A stretch of DNA of 64,000 nt from Pseudomonas sp. Bc-h (lineage in GTDB: Bacteria; Pseudomonadota; Gammaproteobacteria; Pseudomonadales; Pseudomonadaceae). Under the pieces are notes generated by a model. That model made no database searches. It was given only the letters and a program-made list of their open reading frames with translations, and had not been told where the DNA came from. A program made the translations under genes and the position numbers. Where the stretch lies: assembly GCF_002080045.1 (NCBI RefSeq), contig NZ_MUIN01000006.1:145387-209386 (forward strand). Reading direction: 5' to 3'. Position 1 is the stretch's first letter. Each line of letters opens with the position of its first letter. Below are positions 46,540 to 56,635 of this stretch, piece by piece.

Positions 46540-47382
46540 CTACGGCTGGAACGCGTTGATGAAGATTGCCGGGTCCACTCGTGCATCATTCAGGCTGACG
46601 TTCCAGTGCATGTGCGGACCAGTGGCTCGGCCTGTGGAGCCAACGCGTCCGACCACGCCACCGCGCGGCACGGCGTCGCCGACTTTCACGTCGATCTTCG
46701 ACATGTGGCAGAACATGCTGATGAAGCCCTGACCGTGGTCGACGAACACTGTGTTGCCGTTGAAGAAGTAGTTGCCGATCAGAATCACCTTGCCCGCAGC
46801 CGGGGACTTTATCGGTGTGCCCGCCGGAACGGCGAAATCCAGCCCTGCATGAGGATTGCGCTCTTCGCCGTTGAAGAAGCGGCGTACGCCGAACTTGCTC
46901 GACATCGGGCCATCGACCGGCTTGTCCAGCAACAGATTGCTCGGCGTACCGGGGGTGAAGCTGCGATAAGCGCGGACTTGTACGTCCAGCTCCTGCTCGA
47001 TGCGTTTGAGGTCGTCCGGATTCGGATTGACCTGACGCTGGTTCTTCAGCGTGATGTGCTGCTCGGGGTATTTCTTGCTGCCTACGCTGAATGGCAGATT
47101 GCGGCCGCCACTGTTCACCTGTTGCGAGGTGCCGGGTTTGATCGTCAACGGGATACCCACGATCGCCAGCCAGCGCGCGTCCTGATCCTTGACCACCAGC
47201 ACCGGTTTGCCCTGCCAGGTGGCTTTCGGTGCCTGGGCTGCGGGGCCAAGATCGACCACCGCAACACCTCCTGGCACTGGTTTGTTCAACAGGCGCGAGA
47301 TATAGCTGTCGGCGTGGGCCGGTAGCGTCACGCAAAGGGCCAGCGCGACGCCAGCCAGGGAGCGAGTAATGAAGGGCAGCAT
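46540..47382 (-). CDS. M23 family peptidoglycan metallopeptidase
   Basis: A 280-residue secreted LytM-type endopeptidase. The signal peptide is residues 1-24 (ending LPAHA). An N-terminal beta domain (about 30-145) precedes the catalytic M23 domain: NPHAGLDFAVPAGTPIKSPA supplies the first zinc His and Asp, and TGPHMHWNVSLN the H-x-H. All metal residues are present, so it is probably an active enzyme and not an EnvC-type activator. It lies four bases after xseA on the same strand; the pair may be co-transcribed. Confidence 0.92.
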   Translation of the reverse strand: MLPFITRSLAGVALALCVTLPAHADSYISRLLNKPVPGGVAVVDLGPAAQAPKATWQGKPVLVVKDQDARWLAIVGIPLTIKPGTSQQVNSGGRNLPFSVGSKKYPEQHITLKNQRQVNPNPDDLKRIEQELDVQVRAYRSFTPGTPSNLLLDKPVDGPMSSKFGVRRFFNGEERNPHAGLDFAVPAGTPIKSPAAGKVILIGNYFFNGNTVFVDHGQGFISMFCHMSKIDVKVGDAVPRGGVVGRVGSTGRATGPHMHWNVSLNDARVDPAIFINAFQP

Positions 47383-47385
47383 CGA

Positions 47386-48765
47386 TCAGTCCAGAAGAGA
47401 AAGGGTAACGGGCGTCAGGTGATTGTCCTCGACCCGCACTCGCAACTCGCCCTCGGCGAGTCTGGCGGTCAGGCGCTGGCCGGTATGGGTCTGTTCGGCG
47501 GCGCGAATGGCTCTGCCTCGCTCGTCCAGCAGGATGCTGTAGCCGCGACCCAGTGTTGCCAACGGGCTGACGACGTTCAGCGTCTGCACCTGACTCTGCA
47601 GTTGCAGTCGGCGCGTCTTGAGGTTTTCCTTGATCGCTCGCGGCAAGCGCTCGGCCAATACATCCAGGCGCTGGCGCAGGAACGCCAGCGTGCGTCCGGG
47701 ATGTTGCGCGGCCAGACGGCTTTCAAGATGGCTCATGCGCACCTGACGCTTGTGCATCTGTTGCTCGAAAGCCCGGCGCAGCCGCATGTCCAGATCGTCC
47801 AGGCGTTGCGCGCGCTGGCGCAGACGTTCGCCCGGGTGACGCAAACGCCGCGAGATACCGTCCAGACGCAGTCGTTCACGCATCAGACGATCCTGCATGC
47901 GGCTGATCAACCGCCGTTGCAGGCTTTCGACGCGCCGGTGCAGGTCGCTGGAGTCAGGCGCCAGCAGCTCTGCGGCAGCGGAAGGCGTCGGGGCGCGGAC
48001 GTCGGCGACGAAGTCACTGATGGAAACATCGGTTTCGTGTCCGACCGCGCTGACGATAGGTGTCACGCAGGCATCGATGGCGCGCGCCACGGCTTCTTCA
48101 TTGAAACACCAGAGGTCTTCCAGCGAGCCGCCCCCGCGAGCAAGGATCAATGCGTCGAAGCCGCGTGCGTCCGCCAGTTTCAGGGCGCGCACGATCTGGT
48201 TGATGGCTTCCCGGCCTTGCACGGCAGTAGGGATCAGCGTCAGTTCGACTTGCGGCGCACGACGGCGGAACACGCTGATGATGTCGCGAATCACGGCGCC
48301 GGTAGGTGAACTGATGATACCGATGCGTTGCGGGTGCAAGGGCAGGGCAACCTTGCGCTCGGCACTGAACAGGCCTTCGGCGCTGAGTTTTTCCTTCAAG
48401 GCATCGAAGGCCAGACGCAATGCGCCATCGCCGGCGGGTTCGATGGTATCGAGGATCAGCTGATAGTCGCCGCGGCCTTCGAACAGCGAAACCTTGCCGC
48501 GCACCTTCACTGCCAGACCGTCTTTCAGCGCCTGACGCACCCGGGCCGCATTGCTCCGAAACAGCGCGCAACGCACTTGGGCGCCGGAGTCCTTGAGCGT
48601 GAAGTAGACGTGGCCGGAGGCCGGGCGCGACAGGTTGGAAATCTCGCCCTCGACCCAGATGCTTGAGAAAACGTCCTCCAGCAACACGCGCGCGCGGCCG
48701 TTGAGCTGGCTGACAGTGAGGACTTCCCGGTCAAGGCCGAGTCTTGCGAAGGGGTCTTTGATCAT
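47386..48765 (-). CDS. xseA: Exodeoxyribonuclease VII large subunit
   Basis: A 459-residue nuclease subunit. An N-terminal OB-fold (LTVSQLNGRARVLLEDVF, WVEGEISNLSRPASGHVYFTLKD) is followed by the catalytic core (IGIISSPTGAVIRDI, RGGGSLEDLWCFNEE, TDVSISDFVADVRAPTPSAAAEL) and a long coiled coil. The start MIKDPFARLGLDREV at 48765 gives the usual length; longer frames upstream are not supported, and none has a clear ribosome binding site. xseB is not in the window. Confidence 0.95.
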   Translation of the reverse strand: MIKDPFARLGLDREVLTVSQLNGRARVLLEDVFSSIWVEGEISNLSRPASGHVYFTLKDSGAQVRCALFRSNAARVRQALKDGLAVKVRGKVSLFEGRGDYQLILDTIEPAGDGALRLAFDALKEKLSAEGLFSAERKVALPLHPQRIGIISSPTGAVIRDIISVFRRRAPQVELTLIPTAVQGREAINQIVRALKLADARGFDALILARGGGSLEDLWCFNEEAVARAIDACVTPIVSAVGHETDVSISDFVADVRAPTPSAAAELLAPDSSDLHRRVESLQRRLISRMQDRLMRERLRLDGISRRLRHPGERLRQRAQRLDDLDMRLRRAFEQQMHKRQVRMSHLESRLAAQHPGRTLAFLRQRLDVLAERLPRAIKENLKTRRLQLQSQVQTLNVVSPLATLGRGYSILLDERGRAIRAAEQTHTGQRLTARLAEGELRVRVEDNHLTPVTLSLLD

Positions 48766-48852
48766 GGCAGGCATGATAAAGGCATTGGGGCACGCTGTCG
48801 TGTCCGCGAGTTCGAGTATGCTGTGCCGCTTTCGCCCGTCCATGGAGGAAAA

Positions 48853-49638
48853 ATGCTCGCCACCTTTGCCGACCTTTCAGCAGCCTTCAACCAATTGGGC
48901 CTGACGCCGCTCGATTGGCTCTTTATAGAAGGCGGCGTGATCGCGGCCTATCTGGTGTTTGCCATCGCCGGATTCGGCACGGCCTTGGTCGCAGGCCCTG
49001 TGCTGATCCATTTCATGCCGCTGTCCCGGATCATTCCGTTGCTGGTCATGCTGGATTTCCTCGCGGCGTTCAGCCACCTGCTGCCGTCGCGGCAATCGGT
49101 GGTGCGTTCGGAACTGCTCAGAATGGTGCCGTGCATGGCGGTCGGCTGTACGCTGGGCGTGTTGTTTCTGCTCAATCTCAAGTCCGACGTTCTGCTGCTA
49201 TTGATGGGCCTGTTTCTGATCGGCTATTCGATCTACAGCCTGGCGGTAAAAGTGCGTCCGACCCAACTGTCGGCGGGCTGGTCTATTCCAATGGGTACCG
49301 TGGGCGGCCTGTTCGGTGCGCTGTTCGGCAGTGGCGGCTTCTTATATGCGATCTATCTCAATGGTCGTCTGACCGACAAGACCCAGGCCCGCGCCACGCA
49401 AAATGCCCTGATCAGTTGCAGCACCATCGTGCGCCTGAGCCTGTTCGTGATCACTGGGGTATATGCGCAGATTTCCCTGTTACTGCTGGCGGTCTGTCTA
49501 CTGCCTGCAATGATTGTCGGTTCCTGGATCGGCCGTCATCTGGTCGTGCGCCTGTCACGGGAGATGTTCGTGCGTCTGGTGACCTGGATGGTACTGATCA
49601 GCGGGATCACGCTCATCGCTCGCTACCTCGCCGGCTGA
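48853..49638 (+). CDS. TauE/SafE family permease
   Basis: A 261-residue membrane protein with about eight helices in two repeats. The repeat motif with conserved glycines is visible (VFAIAGFGTALVAGPVLIHF, then GTVGGLFGALFGSGGFLYAI). The family exports sulfite, sulfoacetate or other organic anions. GGAGGA lies just before the ATG. It diverges from xseA with a short shared region; no sulfur gene is adjacent, so the substrate is open. Confidence 0.88.
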   Translation: MLATFADLSAAFNQLGLTPLDWLFIEGGVIAAYLVFAIAGFGTALVAGPVLIHFMPLSRIIPLLVMLDFLAAFSHLLPSRQSVVRSELLRMVPCMAVGCTLGVLFLLNLKSDVLLLLMGLFLIGYSIYSLAVKVRPTQLSAGWSIPMGTVGGLFGALFGSGGFLYAIYLNGRLTDKTQARATQNALISCSTIVRLSLFVITGVYAQISLLLLAVCLLPAMIVGSWIGRHLVVRLSREMFVRLVTWMVLISGITLIARYLAG

Positions 49639-49708
49639 AAGCCATACTTGACGTTGTTGACGGTGGTATTAAGCTGCCGCCCCCGATTCAACGTCAGCCA
49701 GGCTCGTC

Positions 49709-50257
49709 ATGAACACCCAAAGCATCATCGTCCCGCAAATCTCCAGCTTTCCTGCGCATGACGCGAAGGCACGGGCGATCCTGCGCTGGCTGGTAAAGCT
49801 GAATGTGGTCGAGGAGTCGCTGACCACCTGCGGGCGCAGTTTCAATCGCATGGCCTACGCCATTGCGCCCGGTGCGCGGCGCTTCGTCGAAAACCCTGAA
49901 GCCCTGCCTTACGGTCAGCCGGTCAATGGCCTGGAGATCGTGCTCAAGCGCTGCATCTATACGCCGCAGCAGGGTTTCAAGGAGGAGGCCGGTTGCCCGG
50001 AGTGTCGACGTGAAATCGGTGAGGCGCTGTTCGACAGCCTCGAAGAGTGGATGCCGGGCCATACCGATAATTTCATCTGCCCGGAATGCCGCCACGAAGA
50101 CGACATCAACGGCTTCCTGTTCCTCGACCCCTGCGGCTTTTCCAACCTGGGGTTCATCTTCAATGACTGGCTGGATGCCGGGTTCAAGGCCAGCTTTGTG
50201 GAAGAGTTCGCCGAACGTCTGGATCGTCCGGTGTCGTTCGTCAAAGTCCGCTTATAA
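49709..50257 (+). CDS. Conserved protein with two CPEC zinc-ribbon knuckles
   Basis: A 182-residue cytosolic protein of unknown function. Two CPEC knuckles at 96-99 and 124-127 should bind one zinc ion as a ribbon. Before it lies an N-terminal helical domain (HDAKARAILRWLVKLNVVEE). The C-terminal 50 residues (FLFLDPCGFSNLGFIFNDWL) are aromatic and conserved-looking. From memory, pseudomonad homologues are often labelled sugar ABC transporter ATPase, but no Walker motif is present, so that label is wrong. Confidence 0.7.
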   Translation: MNTQSIIVPQISSFPAHDAKARAILRWLVKLNVVEESLTTCGRSFNRMAYAIAPGARRFVENPEALPYGQPVNGLEIVLKRCIYTPQQGFKEEAGCPECRREIGEALFDSLEEWMPGHTDNFICPECRHEDDINGFLFLDPCGFSNLGFIFNDWLDAGFKASFVEEFAERLDRPVSFVKVRL

Positions 50258-50319
50258 CGGCGGATAAGAGCGATAGAGCGGCTCCATCGTCTTGATTATG
50301 AAATAGCCTGATCTTTACA

Positions 50320-50348
50320 TTGAGCAAGGGCAGGTGTCTGGGTATAAT
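50320..50348 (+). promoter_or_regulatory. guaB promoter
   Basis: TTGAGC (50320-50325), a 17-bp spacer and a perfect TATAAT (50343-50348), 36 bp before the guaB ATG. A strong sigma-70 promoter as expected for a growth-linked gene. Confidence 0.8.
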
Positions 50349-50383
50349 GGCGCGCTTCCATTTTCCCGCTCGGGAGCCCAGCG

Positions 50384-51853
50384 ATGCTGCGTATCAGCCA
50401 AGAAGCCCTTACATTCGACGACATTCTCCTTGTGCCCGGTTATTCCGAGGTGCTTCCCAACGAAGTCAGTCTGAAAACCCGATTGACCCGTGGCATCGAA
50501 CTGAACATCCCCCTCGTTTCCGCCGCTATGGACACCGTCACTGAAGCCCGTTTGGCAATCGCCATGGCTCAGGAAGGTGGCATCGGCATCATCCACAAGA
50601 ACATGACCGTCGAGCAGCAAGCTGCCGAAGTGCGCAAGGTCAAGAAGTTCGAAGCGGGTGTGGTCAAGGACCCGATCACCATCGAGGCGGATGCCACGGT
50701 TCGTGATCTGTTCGAACTGACCCGTCAACACAACATTTCCGGCGTACCGGTCCTGCACGACGGCGAGCTCGTCGGCATCGTGACCTCTCGCGACGTCCGT
50801 TTCGAAAACCGTCTTGACGTCCCTGTCCGCGAAGTGATGACGCCTAAAGAGCGTCTGGTCACCGTCCGCGAAGGTGCCGACAAGTACGAAGTTCGCGACC
50901 TGCTGCACAAGCATCGTCTGGAAAAAGTCCTGATCGTCGACGACAAGTTCGCGCTCAAGGGCATGATGACCGTCAAGGACATCGAGAAATCCAAAGCCTA
51001 CCCGCTGGCCAGCAAGGATGATCAAGGTCGTCTGCGCGTCGGCGCAGCTGTCGGTACCGGTAAAGACACTGGTGAGCGCGTCAGCGCTCTGGTCGCTGCC
51101 GGCGTTGACGTCATCGTCGTCGACACCGCTCACGGTCACTCCAAAGGCGTGATCGACCGCGTTCGCTGGGTCAAGCAGAACTTCCCTGACGTACAGGTCA
51201 TCGGCGGCAACATCGCCACCGGCGCTGCTGCTCGCGCGCTGGTCGAAGCGGGCGCTGACGGCGTCAAGGTCGGTATCGGCCCTGGCTCCATCTGCACCAC
51301 CCGTATCGTGGCTGGCGTCGGCGTACCGCAAATCAGCGCCATCGCCAACGTCGCTTCCGCACTGGAAGGTACTGACGTTCCCCTGATCGCCGATGGCGGC
51401 ATCCGTTTCTCCGGTGACCTGTCCAAGGCCATCGTGGCCGGCGCCTACTGTGTGATGATGGGCTCGATGTTCGCCGGTACCGAAGAAGCACCGGGCGAGA
51501 TCGAACTGTTCCAGGGTCGTTCGTACAAGGCGTACCGCGGCATGGGTTCGCTGGGTGCGATGTCCCAGGCGCAAGGTTCTTCGGACCGCTACTTCCAGGA
51601 CTCCTCGGAAGGTGCTGAAAAACTGGTACCGGAAGGTATCGAAGGCCGCGTTGCCTACAAGGGCTCGCTGACTGCCATCGTTCACCAGTTGATGGGCGGC
51701 CTGCGTTCCTCCATGGGCTACACCGGCAGCGCCGACATTCAGGAAATGCGCACCAAGCCTGAATTCGTCCGCATCACCGGCGCCGGCATGGCCGAGTCTC
51801 ACGTCCACGACGTGCAGATCACCAAGGAAGCGCCGAACTATCGCGTAGGTTGA
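50384..51853 (+). CDS. guaB: Inosine-5'-monophosphate dehydrogenase
   Basis: A 489-residue enzyme that oxidises IMP to XMP, the committing step to guanine nucleotides. The (beta/alpha)8 barrel is interrupted by two CBS domains (about 95-205, [20 protein letters not shown] then [14 protein letters not shown]). The catalytic cysteine is in [17 protein letters not shown], and the flap has [10 protein letters not shown]. Followed by a hairpin and then guaA on the same strand. Confidence 0.98.
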   Translation: MLRISQEALTFDDILLVPGYSEVLPNEVSLKTRLTRGIELNIPLVSAAMDTVTEARLAIAMAQEGGIGIIHKNMTVEQQAAEVRKVKKFEAGVVKDPITIEADATVRDLFELTRQHNISGVPVLHDGELVGIVTSRDVRFENRLDVPVREVMTPKERLVTVREGADKYEVRDLLHKHRLEKVLIVDDKFALKGMMTVKDIEKSKAYPLASKDDQGRLRVGAAVGTGKDTGERVSALVAAGVDVIVVDTAHGHSKGVIDRVRWVKQNFPDVQVIGGNIATGAAARALVEAGADGVKVGIGPGSICTTRIVAGVGVPQISAIANVASALEGTDVPLIADGGIRFSGDLSKAIVAGAYCVMMGSMFAGTEEAPGEIELFQGRSYKAYRGMGSLGAMSQAQGSSDRYFQDSSEGAEKLVPEGIEGRVAYKGSLTAIVHQLMGGLRSSMGYTGSADIQEMRTKPEFVRITGAGMAESHVHDVQITKEAPNYRVG

Positions 51854-51901
51854 TCTGGAATGCGCCTGGTGTTTCGGGCGCGTTTCAAAAGAATTGTGTA
51901 G

Positions 51902-51931
51902 CGGGGCTGTTCAACACAGCCCCGTCTTGTT
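51902..51931 (+). terminator. Hairpin between guaB and guaA
   Basis: CGGGGCTGT (51902-51910) pairs perfectly with ACAGCCCCG (51916-51924) around TCAAC, followed by TCTTGTTT. It may be a partial terminator that sets the guaB to guaA ratio, since no separate guaA promoter is obvious after it. Confidence 0.6.
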
Positions 51932-51955
51932 TCTGATTTTCGACGAGAATGACTT

Positions 51956-53533
51956 ATGGCCCTCGACATTCACGCCCACCGCATCCTGATCCTCGACTTC
52001 GGTTCCCAGTACACCCAACTGATCGCCCGCCGTGTGCGCGAAATTGGTGTTTACTGCGAACTGCACCCGTTCGACATGGACGACGAAGCGATTCGCGAAT
52101 TCGCTCCAAAAGGCGTCATTCTTGCCGGCGGACCTGAGTCCGTGCACGTCGCCGACAGCCCGCGTTGCCCGCAAGCCGTGTTCGATCTGGGCGTTCCAGT
52201 CTTCGGTATCTGCTACGGCATGCAGACCATGGCCGAACAGCTCGGTGGTCGCGTCGAAGGTTCCGAACTGCGTGAATTCGGTTACGCCCGTGTCGACGTC
52301 GTCGGCAAGAGCCGCGTGCTGGATGGCATCGAAGACCACGTCGACGCTGACGGCGTTTTCGGTCTGGACGTGTGGATGAGCCACGGCGACAAGGTCACCG
52401 AAATCCCTGCAGGCTTCCACGTTCTGGCCAGCACCCCGAGCTGCCCGATCGCCGGCATGGCTGACGACACCCGTGGTTACTACGGCGTGCAGTTCCACCC
52501 GGAAGTGACCCACACCAAGCAGGGCGGTCGCATCCTCTCGCGCTTCATCCTCGACATCTGCGGCTGTGAAGCGCTGTGGACACCTTCGAAAATCGCTGAA
52601 GACGCCATCGCGCAGGTTCGCGCTCAGGTCGGGACCGACAACGTGCTGCTGGGTCTGTCTGGCGGTGTCGACTCCTCGGTGGTCGCAGCGCTGCTGCACA
52701 AGGCTATCGGCGATCAGCTGACCTGCGTCTTCGTCGACAACGGCCTGCTGCGTCTGCACGAAGGCGAGCAAGTAATGGCCATGTTCGCCGAAAACATGGG
52801 CGTCAAAGTGATCCGCGCCAACGCCGAAGATCAGTTCCTCAACAACCTGGCTGGCGAAAGCGACCCGGAGAAGAAGCGCAAGATCATCGGTCGTACCTTC
52901 ATCGACGTGTTCGACGCCGAATCGACCAAGCTGCACAACATCAAGTATCTGGCGCAGGGCACCATTTACCCTGACGTGATCGAGTCCGCTGGCGCCAAGA
53001 GCGGCAAGGCACACGTGATCAAGTCGCACCACAACGTGGGCGGCCTGCCGGAAGAGATGAACCTGAAACTGGTCGAGCCTCTGCGTGAACTGTTCAAGGA
53101 CGAAGTCCGTCGTCTGGGCCTGGAGCTCGGCCTGCCGTACGACATGGTCTACCGTCACCCGTTCCCGGGGCCGGGCCTGGGTGTACGCATCCTCGGCGAA
53201 GTGAAGAAGGAATACGCAGACCTGCTGCGTCGCGCTGACCACATTTTTATCGAAGAGCTGCGCAAGGCCGACTGGTACCACAAGGTCAGCCAGGCATTCG
53301 TGGTGTTCCAACCGGTGAAATCGGTTGGCGTGGTCGGCGATGGTCGTCGTTACGCCTGGGTCGTCGCCCTGCGCGCCGTCGAAACCATCGACTTCATGAC
53401 TGCACGTTGGGCGCACCTGCCTTACGAACTGCTGGAAACCGTCAGCGGCCGCATCATCAACGAAATCGAAGGCATCTCCCGCGTCACCTACGACGTGTCG
53501 AGCAAGCCGCCTGCGACGATTGAGTGGGAATGA
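51956..53533 (+). CDS. guaA: GMP synthase (glutamine-hydrolysing)
   Basis: A 525-residue enzyme turning XMP to GMP. The class I glutamine amidotransferase domain (about 1-200) has the nucleophile in [16 protein letters not shown] and the H-x-E in [11 protein letters not shown]. The ATP-pyrophosphatase domain has the P-loop [19 protein letters not shown]. The C-terminal dimerisation domain contains PPATIEWE at the end. A strong terminator follows. Confidence 0.98.
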   Translation: MALDIHAHRILILDFGSQYTQLIARRVREIGVYCELHPFDMDDEAIREFAPKGVILAGGPESVHVADSPRCPQAVFDLGVPVFGICYGMQTMAEQLGGRVEGSELREFGYARVDVVGKSRVLDGIEDHVDADGVFGLDVWMSHGDKVTEIPAGFHVLASTPSCPIAGMADDTRGYYGVQFHPEVTHTKQGGRILSRFILDICGCEALWTPSKIAEDAIAQVRAQVGTDNVLLGLSGGVDSSVVAALLHKAIGDQLTCVFVDNGLLRLHEGEQVMAMFAENMGVKVIRANAEDQFLNNLAGESDPEKKRKIIGRTFIDVFDAESTKLHNIKYLAQGTIYPDVIESAGAKSGKAHVIKSHHNVGGLPEEMNLKLVEPLRELFKDEVRRLGLELGLPYDMVYRHPFPGPGLGVRILGEVKKEYADLLRRADHIFIEELRKADWYHKVSQAFVVFQPVKSVGVVGDGRRYAWVVALRAVETIDFMTARWAHLPYELLETVSGRIINEIEGISRVTYDVSSKPPATIEWE

Positions 53534-53587
53534 TCCCCGAGCATCTCTGAAGGCTTGGTAACAAACCTTCAGCGACTCTCTTGAAAG

Positions 53588-53621
53588 CCGGATGCGCCCC
53601 TCGGGGTCATCCGGCTTTTTT
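53588..53621. terminator. Terminator between guaA and the toxin gene
   Basis: GCCGGATG (53588-53595) pairs with CATCCGGC (53608-53615), with an inner CCCCTCGGGG, followed by six T residues. It lies between convergent genes. Confidence 0.88.
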
Positions 53622-53624
53622 GCG

Positions 53625-56564
53625 TCAGGCGACTTGCCGCATGCCGATCAGGCTCAGTGCGGTCGCCAGTTCCTTGAGGCTCTTGAAGCGACGCCCGCTG
53701 ATATACGCCCACTTGGGGCGCTCGATGTAGACGCGGCTGCCGTCAAATTTGATCGGCGTGCGGATGATCGAGCCGCTGCCGCTGCGGTGAATCATCTGCG
53801 GCGGATTGTTCCGCTGGATGATGAAGGTACCGGGACGTCTCAGTCGGGATTCGATGGAGGTGCTCTGGGTTGGCCGCACAGGCTTGAGTGCCGCGACTTC
53901 CATTTGCAGTCGCAGGTCGCTTTTGACCCGGCCGGCAGGGCGGCCCAGCTCATTTTTCATGTCTTGACCCGGGTCTGGCTCGAAACCGTGCGGCTCCCCT
54001 GGGGCGACATCTTCGATCCGCAGACCGATTGCCGCCTCCAGCTCTGCGATGCCCGCAACCCTTTTGAAGGTATTCGCATGGGCGTTGCCGGCCAGCGCCA
54101 CCCAGCGACCTCCCCCCAATGCTGCCTGGTCTGCACTTATGACGGTGTGGGCGAAGTAGTTCATCATTTCCATCCGCAGCGTTCCGTACGGGTCGGGCAT
54201 TCCTGCGACTCGATAGCTGCTCATGCAGTCGATGGCACGAATGCGAAGGTGATTTTCGTGTGCCGCCCTTACCAGATTCAGAAATGTATAAGTGCCAGTT
54301 GCGTCGGTGTGGTGGCCGGCGTCGAGATCTTCGAGATACGCCTTCAGTTTTTCCGGCATGTTTCCGGTCTTGGCGAAAGCATCCAGGTCCGCTTGATGCA
54401 GATCGGTCAGGAGATGCTCCATGTACAAGGTCCTGACTTTTTGCTTCGCCAGCAACGGCATGTTGTCGATGAGAAATTTTTTGCTGCCGATGCTGTTGTG
54501 GCTCTCGCCAATCACCACGCCTGAAGCCTCTTCGTAAAGCTGGCTGAGCGCGACTTTTGGCGATGAGTGGGGTGGTATGTCCGGCAATGACGGGCGCTCG
54601 GGCCACCGCTGTTGCCCATGAAAGGCCCTGGCATCTGTCAGCAGCTTTTCACGCATGCCGAAAAAAGCCTTGAGGGCGCTCCGGTCCTCGGAAAGGCCAA
54701 CGTAACCGACAAAAGGTTTGTCGCTGGGGCTTTCCATGTCGGCTCGCAAAGCCTCTCTCAACTCTTGGGGTATGTCGTACCGGGTTGGCAGTGCGCCAGC
54801 GGTTGCCGAGGTAGAGGGTCCTTGCTCAAGCCATTTTCCGAATACCTGGCCACCACCACGTAACCCCATGGCGGCACCAGGCTGCCATTTTCCGGCAGCG
54901 TCGAGTCGCACGGGGATGCTGCGGTAGAAAGAGAACGGACTTTTCGGGTGGACGATGACCCAAGTGTTCAATTCCGAGGCGTAACGAACCCGGTAGATGA
55001 AGTCCCCTACCGGAACATAGGTCTCCCCGCGCGCGTTCTGGTAGACGCCCCGCATGGGGCCTTCGGTCGCAGGAGGGCCGTATCCGTCGAGCACTTCGTT
55101 GGTTTCAAACGAGGTCAGCAATTCATTATGTTCTACGGGCGATCTCGGGTCTGGCCCCAAAGGCTTCTCATCTTCTATGAAGGATGATGGACCTGGCGCC
55201 TCCCTGGGCTCTGGCAGTTCGCGCGGTACGTTGTCGGCGGCAACTTCGGTCGAACCGAGATCCGCTCCTCTCAACAGAAACAGGCTGTTGAACAGGACGT
55301 CGATGCTTGCGAGGATTGCGCAGGTAACGGCCTGTTTGCGTTCGGCGGTGGTGTGGGCATGGATAGCCTGATCGATGTTCAGACCGACATCGGCCAAACC
55401 TGCGCCCACGACTGCCAGCGCTATCGGCCAGTCAATGGCGGCCATGGCACCGAACACCTTGCCGAACGCTTGCAAGTAGCCGATCCACATCTGTTTGCGG
55501 ATTTCACCATTGGAGTGCAACGCAAAATCGGCATCGGCGTGCATTCGGGTTCTGGACGCGTCGCGAAGGTGCGTGAATGGATCCCCGGTCACGGTTCGAT
55601 CGGTGCTGTTGACTATTTTCTTCGCGTGCGGGCCCCAATTGCTGAACATCAGATCCAGAGCGTGGTTCAAGCCTACGCCTCGGCCGCTTTCGCTGTGCGT
55701 GGACAGCGGAAAGTGAGACATGAACTGCGCCCGATTGTCCGCGTGATCAGTGTGAGTCATCAGCCACCATTGCAGATCATCCGCTGTCTCGAAGACGTGG
55801 AAGGCGTCGGTCTCGCCGGGCAGGTAGAGAAATTGTCGTCCGCTGCTTTGCACAAAGCGCAGGATGTCGCTTGCTTCATAACCGGCAATGTCCAGCGTTG
55901 CCACGCGTACGTCACTGCCCAGAGGCGTGTGCGCTTGCAACATGGACAGCCCGATGGGTTGAGCAAGATTCAGGCCCAGCGCTTTCATCAGCGTGTCGAA
56001 CTGCTCTCTGCCGAGCCTGCCGCTTTCAAGCTCTTCCATTGCCTTACCAATGAAATTGGCTTTGGCCAGGGTTCGAAAATCATCTGCACAGTCTTTCCAG
56101 AACGCTGCCATTCGATTGGTGAAGTGTGTCTTGAAGTCCAGAGGCCAGAGCTCCTTCATGACTGACTGGGGCAGCAGGGGCACTTCGTTGGTCTCGTCGA
56201 ACACTTCGGCATCGGGCCCGGCGGTGTAAAAGCCACCCATCATCTGCAGGTTATCGGCGTTGTCCTGATCATTGGCGTTAAAGCGATGCATGATCAGCTG
56301 CGGCAGCGTCAACGATTCGATCGGCCGGCTCATATGCTGCCAACCACTAAACGTGCGGTGGCTGCTAAGGCTTCTGTCAAATCGGTGCCAGTAGACGGCG
56401 TCGGGTTGCAGGTGTTCGAGATCGTGCTTGCGCAGGATGTCGAGGGCGGCCTTGCGCGCCAGTTCACGCATGTCCGGACAGCGGAGTACCAGTTTCAGGG
56501 CGATCTCCTTTAACAGGGCGTGATCGGCTGGAGTGTCGTTCAGGGGCGGGGGGTGGGAGGGCAT
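53625..56564 (-). CDS. Large dermonecrotic/PMT-like toxin (DUF6543 plus TIKI/ChaN-like domain)
   Basis: A 979-residue toxin-like protein. Start 56564 (MPSHPPPLNDTPADH) has AAGGA eight bases upstream; earlier in-frame ATGs lack one. Residues about 125-430 follow the dermonecrotic-toxin DUF6543 plan (FWKDCADDFRTLAKANFI, FLYLPGETDAFHVFETADDL, then a late hydrophobic pair IALAVVGAGLADVGLNI and AILASIDVLFNSLFLL). After a Pro/Glu-rich linker (about 440-490), residues about 670-860 resemble the TIKI/TraB/ChaN superfamily, also seen in Pasteurella multocida toxin: VVIGESHNSIGSKK (GESH at 686-689), LYMEHLL (715-717), IRAIDC and ALAGNAHANTF (826-829). Target and delivery route are unknown. No immunity gene or hrp box is visible nearby. 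Confidence 0.7.
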   Translation of the reverse strand: MPSHPPPLNDTPADHALLKEIALKLVLRCPDMRELARKAALDILRKHDLEHLQPDAVYWHRFDRSLSSHRTFSGWQHMSRPIESLTLPQLIMHRFNANDQDNADNLQMMGGFYTAGPDAEVFDETNEVPLLPQSVMKELWPLDFKTHFTNRMAAFWKDCADDFRTLAKANFIGKAMEELESGRLGREQFDTLMKALGLNLAQPIGLSMLQAHTPLGSDVRVATLDIAGYEASDILRFVQSSGRQFLYLPGETDAFHVFETADDLQWWLMTHTDHADNRAQFMSHFPLSTHSESGRGVGLNHALDLMFSNWGPHAKKIVNSTDRTVTGDPFTHLRDASRTRMHADADFALHSNGEIRKQMWIGYLQAFGKVFGAMAAIDWPIALAVVGAGLADVGLNIDQAIHAHTTAERKQAVTCAILASIDVLFNSLFLLRGADLGSTEVAADNVPRELPEPREAPGPSSFIEDEKPLGPDPRSPVEHNELLTSFETNEVLDGYGPPATEGPMRGVYQNARGETYVPVGDFIYRVRYASELNTWVIVHPKSPFSFYRSIPVRLDAAGKWQPGAAMGLRGGGQVFGKWLEQGPSTSATAGALPTRYDIPQELREALRADMESPSDKPFVGYVGLSEDRSALKAFFGMREKLLTDARAFHGQQRWPERPSLPDIPPHSSPKVALSQLYEEASGVVIGESHNSIGSKKFLIDNMPLLAKQKVRTLYMEHLLTDLHQADLDAFAKTGNMPEKLKAYLEDLDAGHHTDATGTYTFLNLVRAAHENHLRIRAIDCMSSYRVAGMPDPYGTLRMEMMNYFAHTVISADQAALGGGRWVALAGNAHANTFKRVAGIAELEAAIGLRIEDVAPGEPHGFEPDPGQDMKNELGRPAGRVKSDLRLQMEVAALKPVRPTQSTSIESRLRRPGTFIIQRNNPPQMIHRSGSGSIIRTPIKFDGSRVYIERPKWAYISGRRFKSLKELATALSLIGMRQVA

Positions 56565-56618
56565 ATTCGTCGTCCTTGTTGAATGAGCGCATAGCGTCTC
56601 CATCGACATGACTCAATT

Positions 56619-56635
56619 GGTACTAAATATGTACC
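56619..56635. promoter_or_regulatory. Palindrome upstream of the toxin gene
   Basis: GGTAC (56619-56623) and GTACC (56631-56635) flank TAAATAT, a 17-bp inverted repeat. It lies 55 bp before the toxin start in the spacer shared with the multicopper oxidase gene. A candidate operator; the binding protein is unknown. Confidence 0.35.
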
